A stretch of DNA of 10,484 nt from FEN-1073 sp050010135 (GCA_050010135.1 JBEKLP010000082.1:1-10484), one strand, 5' to 3'. Positions 1 to 7,117 are shown, numbered from the stretch's first letter. Notes: generated from the sequence alone by a model not told the origin. Program-made: numbers and translations.

Positions 1-94
1 AGCGGGTATTGGAAGTCCTGGGGCTGTTCCGTAAGTCCGACCAGAATGTGCGCTTGTCACGCGCATTCCCCGACCGGAGAAAGGAGCAACAATC

Positions 95-394
95 ATGGCG
101 GAGCACGATAGCGATCTGGGAGCTTTTCTGGCAGGTTTTATGATCGGCGGTCTGATCGGCGCCGGCGTGGCGCTCTTGATGGCTCCTCAAAGCGGAGAGG
201 AAACCCGCGAGTTGATCCGGGAACGCAGCATCGAATTGAAGGGCCGCGCCGAAGAGGCGGCCGATGATTTCCGCTCGAGAGCCGAGACGGCGGTCAGCAC
301 GGGACGGGAACGGGTTGACGAAGCGGTTGAATCCGCCAAGCAGCGCGTTTCGCGCCGAAAACCGGGCGCGGCCGAGGGCGAATCCCCGGAATAA
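95..394 (+). CDS. YtxH-domain membrane-anchored protein
   Basis: Small 99-residue protein of the YtxH family, known as an envelope- or stress-associated group without a defined enzymatic role. Residues about 9-29 form one glycine-rich hydrophobic segment (LGAFLAGFMIGGLIGAGVAL), long enough to cross the membrane once. It is followed directly by the family signature APQSGEETR. The rest (about 36-88) is charged, rich in Glu, Arg and Ala, and free of Pro, so probably a long amphipathic helix or coiled coil in the cytoplasm, ending in a basic then acidic tail. The ATG has a good ribosome-binding site, AAGGAG at 81-86, with 8 nt of spacing. No partner gene is visible: the next gene is convergent and more than 500 bp away, and the upstream neighbour lies outside the window. 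The family call is from sequence resemblance; the function is unknown. Confidence 0.85.
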   Translation: MAEHDSDLGAFLAGFMIGGLIGAGVALLMAPQSGEETRELIRERSIELKGRAEEAADDFRSRAETAVSTGRERVDEAVESAKQRVSRRKPGAAEGESPE

Positions 395-400
395 CCGGGG
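384..400 (+). terminator. GC hairpin over the ytxH-like stop codon (possible weak terminator)
   Basis: CCCCGG (384-389) and CCGGGG (395-400) form a perfect 6-bp all-GC stem. The 5-nt loop contains the TAA stop codon (392-394). No T-run follows directly (AAACGACGTC comes next), so intrinsic termination would be weak. It could instead protect the 3' end of the transcript. Confidence 0.3.
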
Positions 401-447
401 AAACGACGTCTTCTTTCAAGGCACGAGAATATCGGCTATTCATCAAG

Positions 448-494
448 CCCGGCGGAAACACAGCGGTCGCTTAGGTCGGTGTGCTTTCGCCGGG
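448..494 (+). other. Strong imperfect hairpin downstream of the ytxH-like gene
   Basis: CCCGGCG (448-454) pairs with CGCCGGG (488-494). The stem continues as AAA (456-458) with TTT (485-487) after a single bulged G. The sequence that follows (AATTGTTTAACCC) is only moderately T-rich. It could be a 3'-end structure of the ytxH-like transcript or part of a small RNA; the sequence does not decide. Confidence 0.4.
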
Positions 495-668
495 AATTGT
501 TTAACCCGTTTGCGTTCCAGACATCTCGGCAGGAAAAATCCGCGCCGTAACAACCTTTTTATCGATACATCGACTTTCAAGTTGAATCTTTCCCCGCTCC
601 CATTCAAGTTTTTTTATAAAATGCAGAGGATTTCCACGGCCGCCTCGATCCGACCCACATAAAATGCT

Positions 669-694
669 GTCAGTTCTGACGGACCTGACAGGTC
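669..694. repeat. Two adjacent short palindromes (operator-like)
   Basis: GTCAGTTCTGAC (669-680) is a palindrome with 5-bp arms and a 2-nt centre. One base later GACCTGACAGGTC (682-694) is a 13-bp palindrome with perfect 6-bp arms and a single central A. Their centres are about 13.5 bp apart, and CTGAC recurs at 676-680 and 685-689. Tandem palindromes like this often bind dimeric regulators, but both flanking genes end towards this site, so no obvious promoter is being controlled. Confidence 0.4.
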
Positions 695-791
695 AAAATT
701 CGCGAAATCCGATCGAGCGGCCGGATTCGATCGCTTGTTAAACCAGGCCGGCATTTACTCCACTGGGTTTTATTGCAGTGGGGCCCACAGC

Positions 792-918
792 TCGTCATCC
801 CCGCGTGTTCTTGGCCTGTCCTCGGGAGTTGTTCCCGGGGCCGGGGATCCAGTTTGGTCGCCCAAGGAATCACCCTCTTGATTCGTGGATGCCCGCGTAG
901 AGCACAGGGGTATGACGA
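792..918. repeat. Palindromic intergenic repeat element with GTCAT-CCC ends (non-coding, MITE/REP-like)
   Basis: The ends are a perfect 7-bp terminal inverted repeat, TCGTCAT (792-798) and ATGACGA (912-918), each followed inward by a CCCC run (an extra A in the right copy). The left half folds on itself through ATCCCCG (797-803) with CGGGGAT (842-848) and an inner stem 820-827/833-840. The right half folds through ATGCCC (889-894) with GGGTAT (908-913). GGGGATCCA (843-851) also matches the complement of TGGATGCCC (886-894) at 8 of 9 positions, so the whole unit can alternatively form one long hairpin. From memory this resembles a widespread class of bacterial intergenic repeats built on CGTCAT-CCCGCG...GCGGG-ATCCA half-sites. 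No second copy is in the window and no transposase is nearby, so mobility is not shown. Confidence 0.6.
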
Positions 919-960
919 AGGAATGGAAAGGGAGTCGTTTTATTTTTTTCCGATAACAAA

Positions 961-3900
961 CTAATGGCCATTCATCAACCGGAAAAACGCCTGCACAATC
1001 GTCGGATCGAACTGGATGCCGGATTGGTTGCGGATGTATTCATCGGCTTCCGCATCCTTCCACGCTTTGCGGTACGGCCGTTCGGAACGGAGCGCATTCC
1101 AAACGTCCACCACTGCGAAAATCCTGCCGGCCAGCGGGATGTGCTCGCCCTTGAGCCCGCGCGGGTAGCCGGAACCGTCCCATTTCTCGTGATGGGTGTG
1201 CGGAATATCGAGCGCCGGACGCAGGAATAGAACCGGCGAGAGGATGTCGAAAGCGACTTGCGGGTGGTTGCGCACGATGGTCCATTCCTCGTCCGTCAGC
1301 GGGCCGTGCTTGAGCAGGATATCGTCCGGGACGGACATCATGCCGATGTCGTGCAGGATGGCGCCGCGGTACAAGTGGGTGAGATCCTCATCGCTCTCGC
1401 CCAGCATCTGCGCCAACCGCATCGCCTGGTCCGCCGCCCGCTGGGTTTCGCCTTCCGCCTCGCGGTCGCGCAATTCCAGCGCGCGCGCCCAGCCCGCCAG
1501 GGTGCTGTTGAATGCCAGCTGCAGTTCGTCGCGGGAGGATTGCAGATTCCCGAACATCTCGGCGTTATCGATGGCGATCGCCGCCTGCCCCGCCAGCATC
1601 TCCAGAAATGAATCCTCCTCCGGATCCAGTTCGAGGGCATCCCGCTGGCAGACTTCCATCATCCCTTTGATCTGCCCCTTGGCGATCAAAGGCAGGCAGA
1701 CATAGGAGACAAACCTCTCTTTCGCAATTCTCGGGAAAATTTTCGGCTGATCCGTTTTTTCATCCAGCCGCGGCACCTTGATCATCCGGCGTTCCTGGGC
1801 GGCGCGGCCCGCGTAGCTGTCTGACAATCGGAGGTAGTCCGAGGAAGAGGGCGTGGCGTAAAAACCCCGCCCACAGAAAAATCGGAACCCCTGCATGGCC
1901 GGATGGAAGATCAGGATGTCCGCCGCATGGATCTTCAGCTGGCTGGTCAATTGCTCCAACAGAATCTCCATGACCAGCTCGGATTTAAAGCTGCTGCTGA
2001 TCGCCATATCCACGGTGCGCATGGCCGCCAACTGCTGCAGGCGCCTATCCGTCAGCTCGTTCACGCGGGCCAATTCCAGGTTGCGCTGGCGCAGTTCTTC
2101 GGTCTGGCGGGTCAGCGCCTCTTCGGCCCGTTTGCGGTCGGTAATATCGCGGGCGTACACGTTGACGTACCCCGCACTGACAATCGGTGCTATGCTGCAG
2201 TTGAAAATTCTTTCTCCGATGCGGGTTTCGATTAGCTTTCCCTGCCGGGATTCGAACGCTTCCCTAATCAGCTCTCGGCAATCCTCTGGAATACTTTGAC
2301 CGACCCCGATTTTCCATTCCGTCAGGAACGGCCCGCTGGATTGGTTGGCGTACAGCAGCACTCCGTCGGGGGTCATGCGCATCACCGGGTTCGGGTTTTC
2401 CTCCGGGAAACGGGAAAGGTTCTCGATCTTCTCCTCCGCCATTCTCTGATCGGTGATGTCGCGGGCGGAGGACAGCGCGCCGGTGACATTCCCGCGGTCG
2501 TCCTTGAGCGTCCGGCACCACCAGGCCAGCAGGCGTTTCTGCCCGTCCTTGCGCCGCTGCCAGCTTTCGACATAGATCGTGTCTTCGCTGCCGTTAAGAA
2601 GCGGCTGGACAACCGCGTAAGTGTCCTGTTCGCCTTCAAAATAGGATGCTGCCTCCTTGCCGATTACATCCTCGCCGAAAAATTCCTTCCCGGCGGGATT
2701 GGCCCACGTGTACACTCTGTTTTTGTCCACTTCCATTATGATCTCGGGAATGGCCGAGAGCAGCGCTTCATGGCGGAGCGCCAGCGCACGCAGCGCCTCA
2801 TCCGCCTGCTTGCGTTCGGTGATGTCGACCATGGCCCCCAGCATGCAGTCGCGGCCTGAAATGGAGATGCGCTCGGCCCGGAAGAGGCCGACGACCGTGT
2901 GCCCGTCCTTGGCGCGGAAGTTCATTTCGATGCCGGTGATCCGGCCGCGGGATTCCGTTTCCTCCACAAGCCGGTCGCGATTTTCTCGGGTAATCGCGCC
3001 CAAGTCGAATAACTTTTGGCCGATCACCTCGTCGCGGCGGTAGCCGAACACGCGCAAAGCCTCCTCGTTCGCGTCGAGGCAGGTATCGCTCTCCGTTTCG
3101 GTGATGATGATCAGCACCGGCGCGTCCTGGAACAACTTCGCGAACTTCTCTTCGCTCTCACGCAGCGCCTCATCCGCCTGCTTGCGCTCGGTGATATCCT
3201 GAACATGCGAGATAAAGTACAGCGGATTCCCTTTTGAATCCCGGACCAGGGAGCTGGAAACGTGCCCCCAAATCACATGCCCGTCTTTATGGATGTAGCG
3301 TTTGTCGAAACCAGCCTGCGCGGTTTCACCGTCGATCGCCTGCTGCATAAACGCCGGGCTGAGATCCGCATCCTGCGGATAGGCGATGGTGTTGACGGTC
3401 ATCTGCTCCAATTCTTCGCGGCTGTACCCGAATATCGCGGACATTTGCCGGTTGACCTGGATCAAACGCCCGTCGAGGCCTACGATACACACGCCGACAT
3501 TGGCGTTTTCGAAGGTGCCGCGGAAGCGTTCTTCCTGTTCCCGCAGCATTTCGTCCGCCCGCTTGCGCTCGGTGATGTCGCGGCTGATCACCAAATGCGA
3601 CAGTTTGCCGCGGTATTGGAATGGGGCGACCATGACCTCCACATCCACGGAGCTTCCATCCCGGCGCACGAATTTTTCCTCGGCCGGAGAAGCCGACTTG
3701 CCTTCTCGTTCCTGCTGCCGCGCGCGCGTTAATACCATTTCCCGATAATCCGGGTGGACGAAATCCAGCATCGGACGGCCGATGATTTCCTCCGGGGCTT
3801 CCGCTCCCAGCAGCCGGAACGAGGCCGGATTGGCGTAGATAATTTTCCCATCCTGATAGACGGCGATGGAATCGGGCGATAATTCAAAGAGCATTCGATA

Positions 3901-5178
3901 ACGTTCCTCGCTCTCCCGCAGTGCCTCCTCCGCCTGCTTGCGCTCGGTGATGTCGATCACCTGGGTAACGAAATGCGACGGTTTGCCGCTCGGGTCGCAC
4001 ACCAGCACGGAATTGACTTCCGTCCAAATCGTGTGTCCGTCCTTGTGGAGGTAGCGCTTGTCGAATCGGACATTTTTCTCCTTGCCCTCCAACACTCCGA
4101 GCATGGCCTTGCGGCTGATCTCGATATCGTCCGGATGGGTAAGCTTGAAAAAGTCCGTTGCCAGTAATTCCTCGGCCGTGTAGCCGAGAACGTCGCATAA
4201 GACCGGATTGACCATCAGGTATCGCCCGTCCAGTCCGACCAGCGCTATGCCAGTGGTGGAATTCTGAAAAATGGAGCGGAATTTCTCCTCGCTCTCCCGC
4301 AGCGCTTCCTCTATCGCTCGATCCTTGGTGATATCTTCGATAAACCCTTCGAAATAAAGGGCTTTTTGGTCTGCATCCATTACGGTATGCACGGTTAAAC
4401 GCCCCCAAAAAGTGCTGCCATCTTTTCGCCGATAGAGATTTTCGAACGTCGTCAGACGCGGATCCTTTGCCCGCAAGCGGAGGATCTTCCCCCTCCGGGA
4501 GGGATCGGCAAAAATATCTTTCTCTATATCGCGCACCGATTTAAAAACGTCCTCCGGCGAGAGGTAACCGAACATGCGGGCGAATTCGTTGTTTACCTGG
4601 ATAAACTTCCCCTTCATCGTGGATTGGAAAACCGCCAGCCGGGCGTTCTCGAAAAGGCCGCGGTAGCGCCGTTCGCTTTCTTCCAAGGCCGTGGTTGCTT
4701 CTTTTACTTCCGTAACATCGCGGAAATGAAGCACCAGCGCCTGAATTCCGGGTTTCGCAAGCCAATTGACGCCGGTCCCGTCGATCCATTTCAGCTTGTC
4801 ATTCTTACCTTTAACCCGTATTTGAAAGGGGATTTTTTTTCCGGGGTGCGTCAACATTTCCGTAAATACTTTACGGGCGGGCTTCAAGTCCTCCGGCCAA
4901 ATCCGGTCGAACATACTCGCAGAAAGGATTTTTGAATCCGGGAAACCCGAAATAACCTTCGCCGAAGGGCTCCGGTAGAGGATATTGCCCTTGGGATCGG
5001 ACAAGGCAAACGCGTCGTTGCTGTTCTCGATTAATGTGCGGAAGAGTTTATCGTCGATCCACGGCGCGGCTGGCGCGGGCCGGGTTCCGGTTTGAACCGG
5101 TTTTTTCACGCCGCGGCGGATTGCCTTGGCAATCTTTCCCTTGGGGGATCGAGAAGTGGTTATCGGTTTTTTCTCCAT
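961..5178 (-). CDS. Soluble multi-PAS/GAF sensor with C-terminal HD-GYP (cyclic-di-GMP phosphodiesterase-type) domain
   Basis: This 1405-residue protein has a basic, unstructured N-terminus (1-40). About eight PAS domains follow (roughly 44-160, 173-290, 300-418, 428-545, 552-668, 679-795, 803-912, 922-1018), most joined by DITERKQAEEALRESEE-type helical linkers. Then come a coiled coil (about 1012-1055), a GAF domain (1056-1210) and an HD-GYP domain (1222-1400). No membrane segment or signal peptide is seen, so sensing is cytoplasmic. HD-GYP domains hydrolyse cyclic-di-GMP at a metal cluster. Present here are H1276-D1277, H1305, H1329-H1330-E1331, the GYP motif (1337-1339) and D1358. Two usual residues differ: GHxxR reads G-E1244-T-Q-R, and HDIGK reads HDIG-M1280. 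Activity is therefore uncertain. The ATG at 5178 has GAGGT 5 nt upstream. The gene is monocistronic, with a structured leader. Domain calls are firm, the ligand and enzymatic output are not. Confidence 0.9.
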   Translation of the reverse strand: MEKKPITTSRSPKGKIAKAIRRGVKKPVQTGTRPAPAAPWIDDKLFRTLIENSNDAFALSDPKGNILYRSPSAKVISGFPDSKILSASMFDRIWPEDLKPARKVFTEMLTHPGKKIPFQIRVKGKNDKLKWIDGTGVNWLAKPGIQALVLHFRDVTEVKEATTALEESERRYRGLFENARLAVFQSTMKGKFIQVNNEFARMFGYLSPEDVFKSVRDIEKDIFADPSRRGKILRLRAKDPRLTTFENLYRRKDGSTFWGRLTVHTVMDADQKALYFEGFIEDITKDRAIEEALRESEEKFRSIFQNSTTGIALVGLDGRYLMVNPVLCDVLGYTAEELLATDFFKLTHPDDIEISRKAMLGVLEGKEKNVRFDKRYLHKDGHTIWTEVNSVLVCDPSGKPSHFVTQVIDITERKQAEEALRESEERYRMLFELSPDSIAVYQDGKIIYANPASFRLLGAEAPEEIIGRPMLDFVHPDYREMVLTRARQQEREGKSASPAEEKFVRRDGSSVDVEVMVAPFQYRGKLSHLVISRDITERKRADEMLREQEERFRGTFENANVGVCIVGLDGRLIQVNRQMSAIFGYSREELEQMTVNTIAYPQDADLSPAFMQQAIDGETAQAGFDKRYIHKDGHVIWGHVSSSLVRDSKGNPLYFISHVQDITERKQADEALRESEEKFAKLFQDAPVLIIITETESDTCLDANEEALRVFGYRRDEVIGQKLFDLGAITRENRDRLVEETESRGRITGIEMNFRAKDGHTVVGLFRAERISISGRDCMLGAMVDITERKQADEALRALALRHEALLSAIPEIIMEVDKNRVYTWANPAGKEFFGEDVIGKEAASYFEGEQDTYAVVQPLLNGSEDTIYVESWQRRKDGQKRLLAWWCRTLKDDRGNVTGALSSARDITDQRMAEEKIENLSRFPEENPNPVMRMTPDGVLLYANQSSGPFLTEWKIGVGQSIPEDCRELIREAFESRQGKLIETRIGERIFNCSIAPIVSAGYVNVYARDITDRKRAEEALTRQTEELRQRNLELARVNELTDRRLQQLAAMRTVDMAISSSFKSELVMEILLEQLTSQLKIHAADILIFHPAMQGFRFFCGRGFYATPSSSDYLRLSDSYAGRAAQERRMIKVPRLDEKTDQPKIFPRIAKERFVSYVCLPLIAKGQIKGMMEVCQRDALELDPEEDSFLEMLAGQAAIAIDNAEMFGNLQSSRDELQLAFNSTLAGWARALELRDREAEGETQRAADQAMRLAQMLGESDEDLTHLYRGAILHDIGMMSVPDDILLKHGPLTDEEWTIVRNHPQVAFDILSPVLFLRPALDIPHTHHEKWDGSGYPRGLKGEHIPLAGRIFAVVDVWNALRSERPYRKAWKDAEADEYIRNQSGIQFDPTIVQAFFRLMNGH
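2788..3951 (-). repeat. In-frame DNA repeats encoding the PAS-PAS linker helices
   Basis: The linker coding sequence recurs almost unchanged within the PAS gene. A 27-nt stretch is identical at 2788-2814 and 3160-3186 (372 nt apart). A 21-nt stretch is identical at 3175-3195 and 3931-3951 (756 nt apart). More diverged copies lie near 2116-2150, 3541-3580 and 4293-4340. All measured distances are multiples of three and about one PAS module (roughly 375 nt) or two. This fits growth of the array by in-frame module duplication, and it is where recombination could add or remove modules. Confidence 0.75.
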
Positions 5179-5182
5179 GGAT

Positions 5183-5265
5183 CACCTCGCTCCCGGTGTT
5201 CTATTCCTGCGCCCTGATGTCTGACCGGGAAGTGGGGGAGCGCAGGATCAAACAGCGACGAGGTG
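5183..5265 (-). promoter_or_regulatory. Structured 5' leader predicted to sequester the ribosome-binding site of the PAS/HD-GYP gene
   Basis: In the - strand RNA, CACCUCG (5265-5259) can pair with CGAGGUG (5189-5183). The second strand contains the Shine-Dalgarno sequence GAGGU just before the ATG at 5178. Inside this 7-bp stem, TCCTGCGC (read on -, 5247-5240) pairs perfectly with GCGCAGGA (5212-5205), giving an 8-bp hairpin with a 27-nt loop. Nested perfect stems that hide a start site are typical of translational switches. I see no cyclic-di-GMP (GEMM) riboswitch consensus or other class I recognise. The pairings are seen in the sequence; the regulatory role is inferred. Confidence 0.45.
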
Positions 5266-5318
5266 GTATCTCCCCGGGGAAAGTATGCCTTTGGAGCCGA
5301 TGAACTATGCTATTTCAT

Positions 5319-5346
5319 TGTATACCCTCCTCTCGTCCGTTGTCAT
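5319..5346 (-). promoter_or_regulatory. Candidate sigma-70-type promoter for the PAS/HD-GYP gene
   Basis: On the - strand, ATGACA (5346-5341) matches the -35 consensus TTGACA at 5 of 6 positions. After a 16-nt spacer comes TATACA (5324-5319), 4 of 6 to TATAAT. Transcription would start near 5312, leaving a leader of about 130 nt that contains the structure at 5183-5265. A better isolated -10 match, TATGAT (5360-5355), has no matching -35 and is the alternative. Confidence 0.35.
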
Positions 5347-5587
5347 CAAATCCGATCATACTTTCTCCGATGATCCGGTTTTTTACAGATTTTTTATGCA
5401 AGGAAAATATCCTCCGGCTGGATGGGCCGACCAATAGAACCGAGGATAGGTTCGCGATCGCGTCCGGCGGCGCTGACCGGGCGACAACCGAAAGTTAATC
5501 CGCCGACAGAATAGGTTTTGCTCATCCGAATGGGGGGATTGGACGCGCGGCCTTCCACGGCAGGCGGCGGAAAGGATCGACCATGCG

Positions 5588-5631
5588 CCTCCGCCCGCGC
5601 CGGAGGGAAAAGCCGCACGCGGCGGTATAAT
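5588..5631 (+). promoter_or_regulatory. TATAAT -10 box and upstream inverted repeat for the phosphohexomutase operon
   Basis: A perfect TATAAT sits at 5626-5631, which would place the transcription start near 5638 and leave a 5' leader of about 30 nt before the ATG at 5669. No TTGACA-like -35 is present at the right distance (GAGGGA-like sequence there instead). That position is overlapped by an inverted repeat, CCTCCG (5588-5593) and CGGAGG (5601-5606) with a 7-nt loop. This could be an activator or repressor site, or only GC-rich chance. Confidence 0.5.
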
Positions 5632-5668
5632 TCGAACACCTATTCCTGATCATCCATCGGGAGCACAT

Positions 5669-7102
5669 ATGACAGACGTTATTCATTTCGGAACCGACGG
5701 CTGGCGCGGGACGATCGCCGAGGAGTACACCTTCGCCAACGTCCGCCGCTGCGCGCAAGGATTCGCCAACCACCTTTTAAAAGAAGGCAACGCTGGAAAG
5801 AAAGTGGTCGTCGGGTACGACCGGCGGTTCGATTCCGAATATTTCGCCGCCGCTTCGGCCGAGGTTCTGGCCGCCAACGGTTTTTTGGTTCTGCTCACCG
5901 ACGGCCCCACACCGACCCCGTCCGTCTCCTGGGCGGTGACCGCCCAGGGGGCATGCGGCGCAATCAACATCACCGCCTCGCACAACCCCGGCACCGACAA
6001 CGGGTTTAAAGTCCGTGATTCGCGAGGAGCCGCGCTCGCCCCTGAGGCGTTGCTGGAGGTGGAATCCCTCATTCCGGCCGATCCGTCACAGATAAAACGC
6101 ATCCCGCTCGAGCACGCGCTCACGGCGGGTTCCATCCATCGGTTCGACCCCGCCCCGGCCTACATTGAACAAATCGGCCGGATGGTCGACCTGCCCCCGC
6201 TCAGATCCTCTCCCCTGAAAATCGTGGCCGATCCGATGTGGGGCAACGGAGCCGGCTGGATGCAACGGCTGCTTGGCGGCGGCAAGATGGAAATCATCGA
6301 AATTCACTCCGAACGGAATCCGCTTTTTCCGGATATGCTCCGCCCGGAACCGATCCGGCCGAACGTGGATACCGGTTTGCGCACGACGGTGGAACGTGGG
6401 GCCGACGCGCTGGTGATCACCGACGGCGACGCCGACCGCGTGGGGTTCGGCGACGAGGACGGAACCTTCATTAACCAGCTGCAGGTTTACGGCTTGCTGG
6501 CGCTGTACATGCTGGAGGTGCGCGGGTTGCGCGGAGCGATCGTCAAGACCCTCTCCACCACGTCGATGCTCGAAAAGCTGGGCAAGAAATACGGCGTGCC
6601 CGTATATTCGACCGGGGTCGGATTCAAGTACGTTGCCCCCAAGATGATCGAAACCAACGCGCTCATCGGCGGCGAGGAATCCGGCGGGTTCGCCTTCCGC
6701 GGCCACGCCCCGGAGCGCGACGGGATCCTGGCGGCGCTTTTCCTTCTGGACATGATGGTCCGGCTCGATTGCAAACCCTCGCAACTCGTGAAGCATCTGT
6801 TCGAGGAGGTGGGCGCGGAATATTTCTACGACCGGATCGACCTGCAGCTCGCTCCCGAGCAGCGCGCAGCCGCCATTCAACGGGTTACCGCCGCCCGACC
6901 GGAAAGCCTCGCCGGATTGCGGGTGGTCGGGCGCGACACCACCGACGGTTTTAAATACATTTTCGAGGACGGCGGCTGGATGCTGGTTCGTTTTTCGGGA
7001 ACCGAATCGATCATCCGTGTGTATTGCGAAACCACCCACGGCGACAAGGTGCGCGCCATCCTGGACGACGGCCTGCGCCTGGTGGACTTGCCGCCGGAAT
7101 AA
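5669..7102 (+). CDS. Alpha-D-phosphohexomutase (phosphoglucomutase/phosphomannomutase family)
   Basis: This 477-residue cytoplasmic enzyme moves phosphate between C1 and C6 of a hexose (glucose or mannose) through a phosphoserine, with Mg2+. All four family motifs are visible: the FGTDGWRG start (7-14), the phosphoserine loop TASHNP with S104, the metal loop DGDADR (252-257), the sugar-recognition loop GGEESGG (334-340), and the phosphate-binding loop RFSGTES (441-447). The GEESGG loop favours glucose or mannose over glucosamine phosphates, but exact substrate choice cannot be read from sequence. Length is normal for the family. The ATG has GGGAG at 5659-5663, 5 nt away, and a TATAAT box about 40 bp upstream. 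It is the first gene of a three-gene cluster, 15 nt before the TatD gene. Product would feed or drain glycogen, glycan or nucleotide-sugar synthesis. Confidence 0.92.
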   Translation: MTDVIHFGTDGWRGTIAEEYTFANVRRCAQGFANHLLKEGNAGKKVVVGYDRRFDSEYFAAASAEVLAANGFLVLLTDGPTPTPSVSWAVTAQGACGAINITASHNPGTDNGFKVRDSRGAALAPEALLEVESLIPADPSQIKRIPLEHALTAGSIHRFDPAPAYIEQIGRMVDLPPLRSSPLKIVADPMWGNGAGWMQRLLGGGKMEIIEIHSERNPLFPDMLRPEPIRPNVDTGLRTTVERGADALVITDGDADRVGFGDEDGTFINQLQVYGLLALYMLEVRGLRGAIVKTLSTTSMLEKLGKKYGVPVYSTGVGFKYVAPKMIETNALIGGEESGGFAFRGHAPERDGILAALFLLDMMVRLDCKPSQLVKHLFEEVGAEYFYDRIDLQLAPEQRAAAIQRVTAARPESLAGLRVVGRDTTDGFKYIFEDGGWMLVRFSGTESIIRVYCETTHGDKVRAILDDGLRLVDLPPE

Positions 7103-7117
7103 CCCGGGCTGACATCC

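Larger units (their letters stand above)
395..960. other. Convergent intergenic region, no convincing gene, rich in inverted repeats
   Basis: This 566-bp gap lies between the 3' end of the ytxH-like gene (+) and the 3' end of the PAS/HD-GYP gene (-). Short open frames here (264-662 and 773-964 on +, 670-873 on -) lack a recognisable domain or family. The composition is mixed: an AT-rich stretch lies around 550-625 and the rest is GC-rich. It holds a strong hairpin at 448-494, two adjacent palindromes at 669-694, a 7-bp inverted repeat at 710-716/727-733, a hairpin at 758-783 (8 bp with one wobble pair), and the repeat element at 792-918. I see no tRNA T-loop signature. The - strand gene has no clear hairpin plus U-run right after its stop, so the repeat element may serve as its transcript end. 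Confidence 0.7.
5179..5668. other. Divergent intergenic region with promoters for both directions
   Basis: This 490-bp gap separates the PAS/HD-GYP gene (-) from the phosphohexomutase operon (+). No convincing gene is present; the short frames at 5307-5498 (+) and 5394-5639 (-) have no recognisable features. The left part holds the structured - strand leader (5183-5265), a perfect 10-bp palindrome TCCCCGGGGA (5271-5280) and the candidate - strand promoter. The middle is AT-rich (about 5307-5420). The right part is GC-rich and ends with the TATAAT box. A 10-bp palindrome CGCGATCGCG lies at 5453-5462. Confidence 0.7.

Noticed and set aside
1..94. Tail of an upstream gene reading into the window
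   Set aside because: One + frame is open from base 3 to about 142, but it would overlap the ytxH-like gene by nearly 50 bases. It has no recognisable motif and is too short to support a call.
264..662. Open frame of 132 codons on + overlapping the end of the ytxH-like gene
   Set aside because: It starts inside the ytxH-like gene in another frame, lacks its own good ribosome-binding site and runs through the hairpin at 448-494. The protein is basic and low in recognisable features.
395..960. tRNA or other known RNA gene in the convergent gap
   Set aside because: No GGTTCGAATCC-type T-loop, CCA end or cloverleaf spacing was seen. The hairpins present do not fit a tRNA.
773..964. 63-codon open frame on + across the repeat element
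   Set aside because: It is mostly composed of the palindromic repeat at 792-918, so the open frame is a by-product of the repeat.
5179..5318. Possible cyclic-di-GMP (GEMM) riboswitch before the HD-GYP gene
   Set aside because: I looked for the conserved CACGCACAGGGCAAACC-type core and tetraloop-receptor pattern and did not find it on the - strand. Only unclassified stems are present.
5298..5330. Two-codon mini-frame (ATG AAA TAG) after an AGGAGGG on the - strand in the sensor-gene leader
   Set aside because: It looks like a minimal upstream frame, but it overlaps the candidate -10 box (5319-5324), so the same promoter could not transcribe its ribosome-binding site. It would need a start further upstream.
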